NCBI GenBank assembly: GCA_003979035.1
Contig: RXOA01000090.1
Location: 1-10,449 of the forward strand
DNA length: 10,449 nucleotides
Direction: 5' to 3'
Origin: Candidatus Bipolaricaulota bacterium
Lineage (GTDB): Bacteria > Bipolaricaulota > Bipolaricaulia > UBA7950 > UBA9294
Below, in pieces: positions 1 through 5,962 of the stretch (the first letter of the stretch is position 1; the number at the start of each line of letters is the position of its first letter). The notes beneath the pieces are model-generated. The model was not told the DNA's origin, searched no databases, and saw nothing but the letters and a program-made list of their open reading frames with translations. Position numbers and translations under genes: made by a program.

Positions 1-1
1 C

Positions 2-979
2 ATCGAGCAAGAGCGATGGGTCCGCTGGTTCGCAGAGGAAATCTCTTCCCCTCCACCGGATCGCTTCATCGAGCCGGAGACGGGTCCACGCCCAGATGTT
101 TTTGAGTACCTCGAGAATCTCGGCTACCCCGCTGATCGAGTCGAGGGTATCGAGAGGATTCGGGGGCTCACCAACGAGAACTACTCGATCCGAGTGAATG
201 GAGAGGAGCTTGTCGTGCGGATTGCCTCTCCAAACGCGGCGCGGCTTGGTATCGATCGATTCGCAGAGAGGACGGTCATGCGTGCTGCCGAAGTCACGGG
301 ATTGGGCCCCCAGATTGTGCACTACTCGCTGCCACACGGTCACCTTGTTACGCGGAGGATCCGAGCGGAGCCGTTCGAGGAGACGCCGGAGGTCTACCGA
401 TCCGAAAAGACACTGGAGCGCGTTGTTGCGGCGGTCAAGAGGATCCACGCTCTTCCACCCATTGAGCATCGGTTCGACCCATTCGCGCGGATCGAGAGAA
501 TCCTTGAAGAGGCGGAGCAAAGAGATCTCCATCGCCCGGCCTCTCTCCCCCGGCTGATCGCTCACATGCAGCGGATTCGCGCCCGATGGGGAGAATCTAC
601 GGGACGCGATCGCACCCTGTGTCACAACGATCTGTTTGCCGGGAACATCCTCAATACGGATCCGATCCGAATCGTCGACTGGGAATTTGTCGGGATGGGC
701 GATCCGTACTTCGATCTGGCAACGCTTGTGGTGTCGTGCGGCGAGAGTGCCCCATTGCCGCGGCCCTTTCAGGACACCATCCTCGAAGCGTACGCAGGAA
801 GAATTGATCGAGAGGGGCGCACCCGGCTGGTGGACATGGTATTCATGGTTCGACTGCACGCCGGCTGCTGGGGGCTCGCCCAGCAGCTCGCCGAGCGCCC
901 GCTTCCTGTCGATGCAGGGTTCACCTACGTCGAGTACACGGACGATGTGCTCCACGCACTCGACAATGGCGTAGGATAA
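2..979 (+). CDS. Choline kinase/APH-fold phosphotransferase (5' end outside window)
   Basis: The reading frame is open from the first full codon of the window to a TAA at 977-979, giving 325 visible residues. I see the small-molecule kinase signature: a nucleotide-loop-like LTNENYSIRV (residues about 56-65), the catalytic Brenner motif HNDLFAGN with H208, D210 and N215, and the metal-binding D226 in VDWEF, the DWE form typical of choline/ethanolamine kinases (LicA-like). Such proteins transfer the ATP gamma-phosphate to a hydroxyl of a small amino-alcohol or sugar in the cytoplasm. A GTG at 194 can be read as a start, but it falls inside the conserved N-lobe strand and the homologous sequence continues upstream, so it is not the start. 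No ATG, GTG or TTG lies in frame between 2 and 193, so at least 54 residues precede the LTNEN motif, a long N-terminus that may include another domain. The substrate is unknown; an aminoglycoside or homoserine kinase-like role is possible. Confidence 0.85.
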   Translation: MEQERWVRWFAEEISSPPPDRFIEPETGPRPDVFEYLENLGYPADRVEGIERIRGLTNENYSIRVNGEELVVRIASPNAARLGIDRFAERTVMRAAEVTGLGPQIVHYSLPHGHLVTRRIRAEPFEETPEVYRSEKTLERVVAAVKRIHALPPIEHRFDPFARIERILEEAEQRDLHRPASLPRLIAHMQRIRARWGESTGRDRTLCHNDLFAGNILNTDPIRIVDWEFVGMGDPYFDLATLVVSCGESAPLPRPFQDTILEAYAGRIDREGRTRLVDMVFMVRLHAGCWGLAQQLAERPLPVDAGFTYVEYTDDVLHALDNGVG

Positions 980-1044
980 GGAGTCGGCGCTCAAGTAGCG
1001 CGGGGTTCAAAGCAGTCGGGGTCCGAAACCGATCAGCGCTCAAA

Positions 1045-1096
1045 CGGAGAAGTGGCTTGAATCACGTGATCACTTCCCTAGATTCAAGCCACTCCG
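1045..1096. repeat. Perfect 12-bp inverted repeat (hairpin or binding site)
   Basis: GTGGCTTGAATC at 1052-1063 is matched exactly by its reverse complement GATTCAAGCCAC at 1081-1092. The outer pair A1051-T1093 extends it to 13 bp, and CGG (1045-1047) can pair with CCG (1094-1096) around a 3-nt bulge. The 17-nt loop holds the small palindrome GTGATCAC (1066-1073). No T-run follows on either strand, so it is not a standard intrinsic terminator. It could be a factor-independent 3' end for the kinase transcript, a protein-binding site, or a dispersed palindromic repeat. Confidence 0.6.
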
Positions 1097-1253
1097 CAGT
1101 CGCCCTTCTGGCGATGCTACAACCTTTAAATACGTTTTCCCGCGGGTCCATGTCAATCCCCATTGGAAAGAACATGCAATGGAGAATCTCAAACCACGTA
1201 CAGGATAGGAACAACCGGCAATCCTCGACTCTGGTTCAACGATAGACGTGTCC

Positions 1254-1538
1254 ATGGGCAGACAGATCAAGTGTGCCATGCGTTCGCCCGTCTTGGGCGA
1301 CTGTGACCATCTCGAATACAGGACGGATGGCCGCTTCTGCAAGCGCCGATGCGGAATGAACCAGGTGTCATCTGTCGGAGAATGCGAACCAACCGGAGGT
1401 CCGGCCCTTCATGGCCGGGCCTCCGTGACTCGCAAGGTTACTCGTAGCGCAGGGCGTCGACGACAAGGAGCTTGGAGGCTCGACGAGCCGGCCACAGCCC
1501 GGCAATGGCTCCGAGCGCGAACGAACCGGCCAGGGTGA
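1254..1538 (+). CDS. Doubtful small Cys-rich ORF
   Basis: From the ATG at 1254 the frame encodes 94 residues. The first 45 carry regularly spaced cysteines: C7, C17, C29, C33 and C44, with a segment reading GDCDHLEYRTDGRFCKRRC. That looks like a small metal-binding or disulfide module and not like random translation. Against it: there is no clear ribosome binding site, the second half runs through the permease terminator hairpin (1394-1425), and the last 100 nt are antisense to the permease with a low-complexity Arg-rich composition. If real, it may be a decayed or frameshifted gene whose true C-terminus is lost. I do not recognise the family and would treat it as a candidate only. Confidence 0.15.
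   Translation: MGRQIKCAMRSPVLGDCDHLEYRTDGRFCKRRCGMNQVSSVGECEPTGGPALHGRASVTRKVTRSAGRRRQGAWRLDEPATARQWLRARTNRPG
1394..1425 (-). terminator. Terminator-like hairpin after ABC permease
   Basis: GGAGGTCCGGCC (1395-1406) pairs with GGCCGGGCCTCC (1413-1424) over 12 positions with a single T-G wobble. C1394-G1425 adds a thirteenth pair, and the loop is 6 nt. On the minus strand it begins 12 nt after the permease TAA. Only scattered T residues follow, so it is strong as a stem but weak as a rho-independent tail. Because the flanking genes converge, it may act in both directions. Confidence 0.6.
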
Positions 1539-2682
1539 TGGCGATCAACGCTGCGCTGGCCACTACGGCAATATCGATGCCGAACACTCGGCTCAGCAAT
1601 GCAGACGCGCCCCAGCTCAGAGCTAGCCCGAGGATCGTTCCCACGGCACCGCCGACCAGCCCCATCATGCCGGATTCGATGAGGAAGATGAGCCACACAT
1701 GGCTGTTCTTGGCACCGACCGCCTTCATGACGCCGATCTCCTTGGTGCGTTCCAGCACCGACGTGAACATCGTGTTCATCACGCCGACAGCGCCGACGAG
1801 AAGAGAGATGCCGGCAATCCCTGCAAGGAATGCGCTGATCGTCGACATCATCGTCCCCACCATGTCGGAGATATCGGTGTAGGTGATCGTCATGATGTCG
1901 GCACCCCGTTCGTTGAGATCGGTCTCCACGCGATCGGCCGCTTCATCCACATCGGTTCCTTCTGCGACACGGACCAAGGTCACCAACACGGAGTCCGCAG
2001 GCCCGTAGAGGTCGAGCAATACGTCATAGGGGACATAGATTGTGTCTTCCGTCGTCCTGCCGTAGCTCATCATCCCGCCACTCTGCCGCCCCGCGGCGTC
2101 GTCCTCGCCAGGGACGACCACGCCGACAATCTCAAACGGCTGTCCTTCGATCTCGATGGTCGATCCCACGGTTGCATTCAACCTCGTGGCGACGGCATTG
2201 CCGAGAATCGCGACGTTGCGATCCGTCGCCGTGAAGTTCCGTCCCCCAGGCTCCAGTTCGATGTCGCCGATGAACGACGAGAAGTCCGTCAGCAGCTCGG
2301 GCGACAATCCCACCACGGATAAGAGCCCCTTGATCGAGTCGCCCGCCTCATCCGGGGATCCTTGCACAAATCCGGTCTCGTCGCGGATCGCTGCCGCCTC
2401 TTGGATTCCGTCGATGGAGCGCAGGTGATCCAGGTCGATGGCAAAGGTGGCGTCCGCATGTGCGCCGCCGGGACCGAAGGTTCCTTCCGGCGAGATGATG
2501 AACGTGTCGACTCCGAAGACATCGCTGACTTGATCATTGATGGTCTTCTCCAGGCCCAGTCCGATCGAAATCAGGGCGACCACGGCGGTGATCCCGATGA
2601 AGACACCGATGATTGTGAGCCAGCTCCGGACTTTCCGATGAGCGATGCTCCGTGCCGCAAGGAGGAAGAAGTCCCTAAACAT
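1438..2682 (-). CDS. MacB/FtsX-family ABC transporter permease
   Basis: A 414-residue permease of the LolC/MacB (FtsX-like) type. Transmembrane helix 1 is at about residues 21-42, followed by a large extracytoplasmic MacB-core domain (about 43-280). Three C-terminal helices follow (about 282-304, 329-352 and 372-396), and the protein ends in the family hallmark PARRASKLLVVDALRYE. The segment ERTKEIGVMKAVGA after helix 2 is the usual cytoplasmic coupling region. Such permeases work as dimers with a separate ATPase and perform mechanotransmission or export from the outer leaflet or periplasm. I place the start at the ATG at 2682, because GGAGG lies just upstream and this ATG overlaps the ATPase stop (ATGTTTAG), implying translational coupling; an upstream GTG at 2709 would precede that ribosome binding site. 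It is the last gene of the operon and is followed by a hairpin. The substrate is unknown. Confidence 0.93.
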   Translation of the reverse strand: MFRDFFLLAARSIAHRKVRSWLTIIGVFIGITAVVALISIGLGLEKTINDQVSDVFGVDTFIISPEGTFGPGGAHADATFAIDLDHLRSIDGIQEAAAIRDETGFVQGSPDEAGDSIKGLLSVVGLSPELLTDFSSFIGDIELEPGGRNFTATDRNVAILGNAVATRLNATVGSTIEIEGQPFEIVGVVVPGEDDAAGRQSGGMMSYGRTTEDTIYVPYDVLLDLYGPADSVLVTLVRVAEGTDVDEAADRVETDLNERGADIMTITYTDISDMVGTMMSTISAFLAGIAGISLLVGAVGVMNTMFTSVLERTKEIGVMKAVGAKNSHVWLIFLIESGMMGLVGGAVGTILGLALSWGASALLSRVFGIDIAVVASAALIAITLAGSFALGAIAGLWPARRASKLLVVDALRYE

Positions 2683-3361
2683 GCTCCACCTCCTTGCGGA
2701 CGGCTCCATCCTTCAGCCGGACGATTCGATCCGCGATCTCTGCGGCTTCCGGATCGTGCGTGACCAGGATGATCGTCTTGCCGTCGTCCCGGCTGAGTGT
2801 CTTGAGCAAGTTGAGGATCGATGACCCGCTCTCGGAATCGAGATTTCCCGTCGGCTCGTCGGCGAGGATGATTTCCGGATCGTTGGCCAGAGCGCGTGCG
2901 ACGGCCACACGTTGTCGTTCGCCCCCCGAGAGTTCGTTCGGTTTGTGGTGGGCTCGATCCCCCAATCCGACGCGCTCAAGAAGCGCGCATGCCAATTGGG
3001 CCCGCTGTTTGCGAGGGAGTCTCTGGAAGATCATCGGGAGTTCGACGTTCATCTGGGCACTTAGCGTTTGGATCAGATTGAATGTCTGGAACACGAAGCC
3101 GATGCGCTGGCCGCGAATGGTCACCAACTGCGGCTCGGAGAGCGATGCCAGGTCCGTGCCCTCGAGCTTGGCCAGTCCACTCGTGGGGACATCGAGCGCT
3201 CCGAGAATGTGCATCAGCGTGGACTTGCCGGAACCGGAGGGTCCCATGATCGCCACAATCTCACCTTGGGCGATGTCCAGGTCCAGTCCACGTAGCGCAC
3301 GGACCGTCGTCTTGCCAAGTTGGTACTCCTTTGTCACATCTCGTAGTTCAAGCAAGCTCAT
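2675..3361 (-). CDS. LolD/MacB-type ABC transporter ATPase
   Basis: A 228-residue nucleotide-binding subunit with every expected motif: Walker A GPSGSGKST (40-48), Q-loop Q92 in FVFQTFNL, signature LSGGERQ (144-150), Walker B IILADEP with D168 and E169, and the switch histidine H202 in VTHD. The GNLDSESG sequence after Walker B is typical of the LolD/MacB/FtsE branch (MJ0796-like). It should hydrolyse ATP at the inner face of the membrane to drive the downstream FtsX-type permease. The start is the ATG at 3361: GGAGGG lies 6 nt upstream and the ATG shares an ATGA overlap with the stop of the preceding exported-protein gene. A longer frame to 3424 exists but its extra 21 residues are unlike the family and are antisense to coding sequence in the neighbour. 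The 8-nt overlap with the permease supports a stoichiometric complex. Confidence 0.96.
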   Translation of the reverse strand: MSLLELRDVTKEYQLGKTTVRALRGLDLDIAQGEIVAIMGPSGSGKSTLMHILGALDVPTSGLAKLEGTDLASLSEPQLVTIRGQRIGFVFQTFNLIQTLSAQMNVELPMIFQRLPRKQRAQLACALLERVGLGDRAHHKPNELSGGERQRVAVARALANDPEIILADEPTGNLDSESGSSILNLLKTLSRDDGKTIILVTHDPEAAEIADRIVRLKDGAVRKEVEHV

Positions 3362-3966
3362 TGTTGGCCCTCCGGAGCCGTGAACACGTATTCTGTCAGC
3401 TCCATGCTGAATGTGGTGACCCACTCGCCGTTGACGCGTTCCTGGACCGTCAGTCTCGGCGAGCTATACACAGGGTAGGTCAGTGCAAAGGCGACGGTCG
3501 TTCTCACGTCGGGGTTCTCGGGATTGACAAGCACTCCTTCCAGGCACCAGACCGAAGCGATTTCGATGGCCACGATCTCGGTGAACGATCCACCTCGCGG
3601 AAGGATGTAGTCCTCGCCCTCTTCGAGCAGCTCACTTCGAGCGAACAGCGCTTCCAATGCCGAGTAGCTGATGTCCTCTCCTCCGCCCGTGGAAACCCCC
3701 GCTCCAAGGAACATGAATCCGAAGCCTTGCAGCTGATCCGCGGTTCCTTGGGCTCCGATGGACATGTCCATGCGGTAGATCGCGTCCTCTTGGACCTCAA
3801 TCGTCAGCGCAAGCGTCACCGGTTCGGTGTATTCATCGCTGACGATCTCGTACACCATCGTTGTCGTTCCCAGAGGAAAATCCTCGATGCTTTGCTGGCC
3901 GACACTTGTGACAGAAGCTGCAGCTAGTCCAACAAACAACGCAATCATCATCGTCATTTTCTTCAT
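3358..3966 (-). CDS. Exported protein of unknown family in ABC operon
   Basis: A 202-residue protein starting MKKMTMMIALFVGLAAASV, a short positively charged n-region and hydrophobic core that form a Sec signal peptide, with cleavage likely around residues 17-23. There is no lipobox cysteine, so it is probably soluble outside the cytoplasmic membrane. The mature part alternates polar and hydrophobic residues in a pattern suggesting many beta strands (for example VTLALTIEVQEDAIYRMDMS), is acidic, and has a single cysteine. I do not recognise a family. The start is the ATG at 3966, with AAGGAG 8 nt upstream; an upstream-extended frame to 4038 would run through the intercistronic hairpin. It is the second gene of the MarR-led operon and overlaps the ATPase gene by 4 nt, so it very likely works with the transporter, perhaps as substrate-binding or accessory component. 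It lacks the coiled-coil look of a MacA-type membrane-fusion protein. Confidence 0.8.
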   Translation of the reverse strand: MKKMTMMIALFVGLAAASVTSVGQQSIEDFPLGTTTMVYEIVSDEYTEPVTLALTIEVQEDAIYRMDMSIGAQGTADQLQGFGFMFLGAGVSTGGGEDISYSALEALFARSELLEEGEDYILPRGGSFTEIVAIEIASVWCLEGVLVNPENPDVRTTVAFALTYPVYSSPRLTVQERVNGEWVTTFSMELTEYVFTAPEGQQ

Positions 3967-3992
3967 CTTGGTGGCTCCTTCTCCATGCCCTG

Positions 3993-4013
3993 TCCCGGGG
4001 GGGTCCCCCGGGA
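3993..4013. repeat. Very GC-rich intercistronic hairpin
   Basis: TCCCGGGGG (3993-4001) and CCCCCGGGA (4005-4013) form a perfect 9-bp stem closed by a 3-nt loop. It lies in the 72-nt gap between the marR-like gene and the exported-protein gene of the same operon. No T-run follows on the minus strand. It could stabilise a processed mRNA, partly attenuate transcription, or mark a processing site separating the repressor message from the transporter message. Confidence 0.55.
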
Positions 4014-4038
4014 GCTGATTGTTGCCCAAGGCAGACAA

Positions 4039-4530
4039 CTACTGCGATTGCTGTCCGTCACCGGGATCGTTTTCGCGATCCAAGCGAAGACTCAACTGCT
4101 TGGCCTGGTCGGTCAGCTTCGTGAGAAGGCGTTGGAGATGCCTCTTCTCGTCCTCGGTGAACGGGCCAAGAAGCTGCGATTCCAGCTGCCTGAATGTTCC
4201 CACCAGCCGAACCCTCACCGAACGTCCTTTCTCGGTCACATACACGCGCCAGACTCGATGATCCTGCTCATCGCGCCTGCGCTCAATCCATCCACCCTGC
4301 TCCAATCGCTTCAACAGGTTTGTCATTGCCGGAGGGCTGATGTGGAGGACCTTTGCCAGGTCAGTCTGAGGCAGCCCGTCTTGTTCGTTCAGCACGGCAA
4401 GAACAGGAAGCTGTCCCTGGTGAATCCCGAGATCGTGGAAGCACGGCCGCAGGGATCTCAGTTGTTTCCCGAGGCTGAACAGCTGCCCAAGCGGCCCCCT
4501 GATGGGCGGTTGTACGTGATCTTCAAGCAA
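4039..4530 (-). CDS. MarR-family transcriptional repressor
   Basis: A 163-residue regulator of normal MarR length. The winged helix-turn-helix is clear: helices at about residues 53-80 (LPQTDLAKVLHISPPAMTNL then LKRLEQGGWIERR) and a beta-wing RRRDEQDHRVWRVYVTEKG at 84-102. Amphipathic helices at both ends should form the dimer interface. MarR proteins are dimeric DNA-binding repressors released by small aromatic or lipophilic ligands or by oxidation. The start is a TTG at 4530, with AGGAGG 4 nt upstream; a nearby ATG at about 4541 is in another frame and stops after 6 codons, and no better in-frame start exists. It is the first gene of an operon with the exported protein and ABC transporter, and a palindrome lies over its predicted transcription start, so autorepression and control of the transporter are the natural inference. 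Confidence 0.93.
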   Translation of the reverse strand: MLEDHVQPPIRGPLGQLFSLGKQLRSLRPCFHDLGIHQGQLPVLAVLNEQDGLPQTDLAKVLHISPPAMTNLLKRLEQGGWIERRRDEQDHRVWRVYVTEKGRSVRVRLVGTFRQLESQLLGPFTEDEKRHLQRLLTKLTDQAKQLSLRLDRENDPGDGQQSQ

Positions 4531-4558
4531 GATGCCTCCTCATGCGAATCTTTTCGAT

Positions 4559-4607
4559 CTTAATGATTAAGGAACGAAAGATTAACGCGTGAAAGAAAGA
4601 AGCGCAA
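4559..4607 (-). promoter_or_regulatory. Promoter and MarR-type operator of the ABC operon
   Basis: On the minus strand, TTGCGC (4607-4602) and TAATCT (4584-4579) are spaced 17 nt apart and make a modest sigma70-like promoter. Seven nt downstream lies CTTAATCATTAAG, a perfect 6-bp inverted repeat about one centre base (4571-4559), which would cover the start of transcription. It is flanked by TTCG/CGAA at almost symmetric positions (4553-4556 and 4575-4578). AT-rich palindromes of this kind over a promoter are typical MarR binding sites, so I infer autorepression. The leader would be about 40 nt. Confidence 0.6.
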
Positions 4608-4679
4608 GGATCTGCACGTTCGCCCTTTGTCGACGAGATCCGGTCGCGGCGGATTGTCGCCGGCGGGAGTGACGGCAGA

Positions 4680-5402
4680 TCATCCGTCGCTCTCGGCAAC
4701 GGAGCCGCCGGGAGCGATAGGCCGGCTCTGAACGTGTTCCAGCAGTCGGCGGACTTGCGACGCTGAGAACGGGCCTCCGTGTCCGGCGTGAAACGTCCGC
4801 ACGCCCCGGTCCAACAAGCCGGCGATGCTTTGCCTCCATTGTCCGACATCTTCCGCGAACAGCGGAAGCCGAGGCGCCGTGCCTCGGCCGAACGCGGTCA
4901 TCAACAGATCTCCGACGATTGCCTCCCCGGTCGGCAACACGATGGAGACACATCCCAGCGTATGGCCGGGCGTGGGCGCAATCGTTCCCTCCACGCCGTA
5001 GGGAAGAAGATCGGCTTCACCCCGCAGGACGACATCCACGGAGGCTTGAGGAGAACGCGGCATCAGCACGATGAACGGCCGGGCAAGATGTCCGAGAATC
5101 GTTGCCGGACGACACGGAGCATTCCGCCCCGCTTCCACGAACGGAGCAGCGGCATGATGTGCCGCGATCTTGATTGGGTCGGCTCCCTCACGTCGGATGA
5201 CGGCAAGACCCCCGGTATGGTCGGCGTGGCCGTGGGTCGCCAGCACCAAGGAGAGATCCTGAAGAAGGCCTCGTTGATCGAGCCTGCGGAGCAGACGTTT
5301 CCCATCGCCGACGGACCCGGTATCCACGAGGATCGTGCGGTGTTGCTTGATGATGTAGGCATTGCATCCTCGGAGTCGAAAGCATGTCATGCAAGGCTTC
5401 AT
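4680..5402 (-). CDS. Metallo-beta-lactamase-fold hydrolase
   Basis: A 240-residue protein with the complete metal-site set of the metallo-beta-lactamase superfamily: HGHADH (H57, H59, D61, H62), PGHT (H147), GDLL (D165) and AGHGGPF (H208), plus an early LVDTG strand. This pattern fits a two-metal (Zn, Mn or Fe) hydrolase of the glyoxalase II/YflN-like group, cytoplasmic because there is no signal peptide. Possible reactions are thioester, lactone or phosphoester hydrolysis; true antibiotic lactamase activity is unlikely without an export signal. The start is the ATG at 5402 with GAAGGA a few nt upstream. It follows the VOC gene by 47 nt and is probably co-transcribed with it. No strong terminator follows; only a 5-bp stem (4647-4662) is visible in the 149 nt before the marR-like gene, so read-through into that operon is possible. 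Confidence 0.9.
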   Translation of the reverse strand: MKPCMTCFRLRGCNAYIIKQHRTILVDTGSVGDGKRLLRRLDQRGLLQDLSLVLATHGHADHTGGLAVIRREGADPIKIAAHHAAAPFVEAGRNAPCRPATILGHLARPFIVLMPRSPQASVDVVLRGEADLLPYGVEGTIAPTPGHTLGCVSIVLPTGEAIVGDLLMTAFGRGTAPRLPLFAEDVGQWRQSIAGLLDRGVRTFHAGHGGPFSASQVRRLLEHVQSRPIAPGGSVAESDG

Positions 5403-5449
5403 GTCATCCTTCGCGGCCGAATCGAGTCTCCAGTGATGTCAGCCGGCTC

Positions 5450-5845
5450 CTACTCCGCGATGGGCACATAGCTGATCACGCTGAGAATGGCGCCCTGCGG
5501 ATCGCGGAACGTGCAAAACCGTCCAACCGACGGGATGTCCGTCGGAGCAACGAGAACGGTGCCGCCATTCTGACGGATGCGCGCGGCTGTCGCATCAACA
5601 TCTTGCACCGTGACGTAGGCTGCCCAGTGGGGCGGGGTTCCCGCGGGAACATCCCCCGGCATCCGCAGCATGCCCCCGACCTGCTCGCCTCCGGCCTTGA
5701 TCGTGGTATACGGGCCGCTTGGCATGTCGACATCCTCGAGTTCCCAGCGGAGCACGGCGCGATAGAATGCCTTCGCTGCGTCGATGTCGTGTGTCATCAG
5801 CTCGGTCCAACTGAAGTCGCCCGGGGTTACGAAACGATGGCTCAT
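5450..5845 (-). CDS. VOC superfamily (glyoxalase/bleomycin-resistance fold) protein
   Basis: A 131-residue protein with two beta-alpha-beta-beta-beta modules (about residues 8-62 and 74-128). The features WTELMTHDIDAAKAFY, GGMLRMP, WAAYVTVQDVDATAARI, PSVGRF and FRDPQGA follow the VOC subgroup that includes mycobacterial CFP32-like proteins. Members of the fold bind a divalent metal and act as glyoxalases, dioxygenases, fosfomycin- or bleomycin-resistance proteins, or as plain ligand binders; the exact role cannot be read here. The start is the ATG at 5845, with AAGGAGGGG immediately upstream and ideal spacing. It is first in a likely two-gene operon with the metallo-beta-lactamase-fold enzyme, a pairing that formally resembles glyoxalase I plus glyoxalase II, though neither is the classic enzyme. 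It is divergent from the alpha/beta hydrolase gene. Confidence 0.9.
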   Translation of the reverse strand: MSHRFVTPGDFSWTELMTHDIDAAKAFYRAVLRWELEDVDMPSGPYTTIKAGGEQVGGMLRMPGDVPAGTPPHWAAYVTVQDVDATAARIRQNGGTVLVAPTDIPSVGRFCTFRDPQGAILSVISYVPIAE

Positions 5846-5863
5846 CAGCCCCTCCTTGGTGCG

Positions 5864-5900
5864 GCTTCTGCATTCTCGATGCGAAGCGAGCGGGAAGCAA
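5864..5900 (-). promoter_or_regulatory. Possible VOC promoter with overlapping hairpin
   Basis: On the minus strand, TTGCTT (5900-5895) and GAGAAT (5877-5872) are 17 nt apart and would give a leader of about 20 nt before the VOC ATG. The -10 lies in an imperfect inverted repeat: GCTTC-T-GCAT (5864-5873) against ATGC-GAAGC (5879-5887), with one bulged T. This could be an operator. Both boxes match consensus only partly, so it is tentative. Confidence 0.35.
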
Positions 5901-5925
5901 GTTCGATACGAAACTCACACACGGA

Positions 5926-5956
5926 TTGGGCTTCCTCGGGAGTGAGCAGGTAGCAT
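5926..5956 (+). promoter_or_regulatory. Possible promoter giving a leaderless hydrolase mRNA
   Basis: TTGGGC (5926-5931) and TAGCAT (5951-5956) are 19 nt apart on the plus strand. The -10-like box ends 6 nt before the ATG at 5963, so transcription would begin at or next to the start codon. No good Shine-Dalgarno sequence lies before this ATG, in contrast to most genes in the window, which agrees with leaderless translation. Confidence 0.4.
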
Positions 5957-5962
5957 AGTGGA

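Larger units (their letters stand above)
980..1437. other. Gene-poor gap between convergent genes
   Basis: This 458-nt stretch separates the 3' end of the kinase from the 3' end of the ABC permease. Just after the kinase stop, GCGCT (987-991) and AGCGC (997-1001) can form a weak 5-bp stem without a T-run. The 8-mer GCGCTCAA occurs at 987-994 and again at 1036-1043. A perfect 12-bp inverted repeat and the permease terminator hairpin are listed separately, as is a doubtful Cys-rich frame. Parts of 1115-1230 are visibly more AT-rich than the flanks. I recognise no RNA gene or transposon remnant here. Confidence 0.5.

Noticed and set aside
194..979. GTG at 194 as the start of the phosphotransferase
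   Set aside because: The conserved N-lobe sequence continues in frame upstream of this codon, and no ribosome binding site precedes it.
1699..2322. A 207-codon open frame on the plus strand opposite the permease gene
   Set aside because: Translation is His/Arg/Asp-rich and featureless, while the minus strand gives a textbook FtsX-type permease.
3362..3424. Longer start for the ABC ATPase
   Set aside because: The extra 21 residues are unlike ABC ATPases; the ATG at 3361 has GGAGGG at ideal spacing and an ATGA overlap with the preceding gene.
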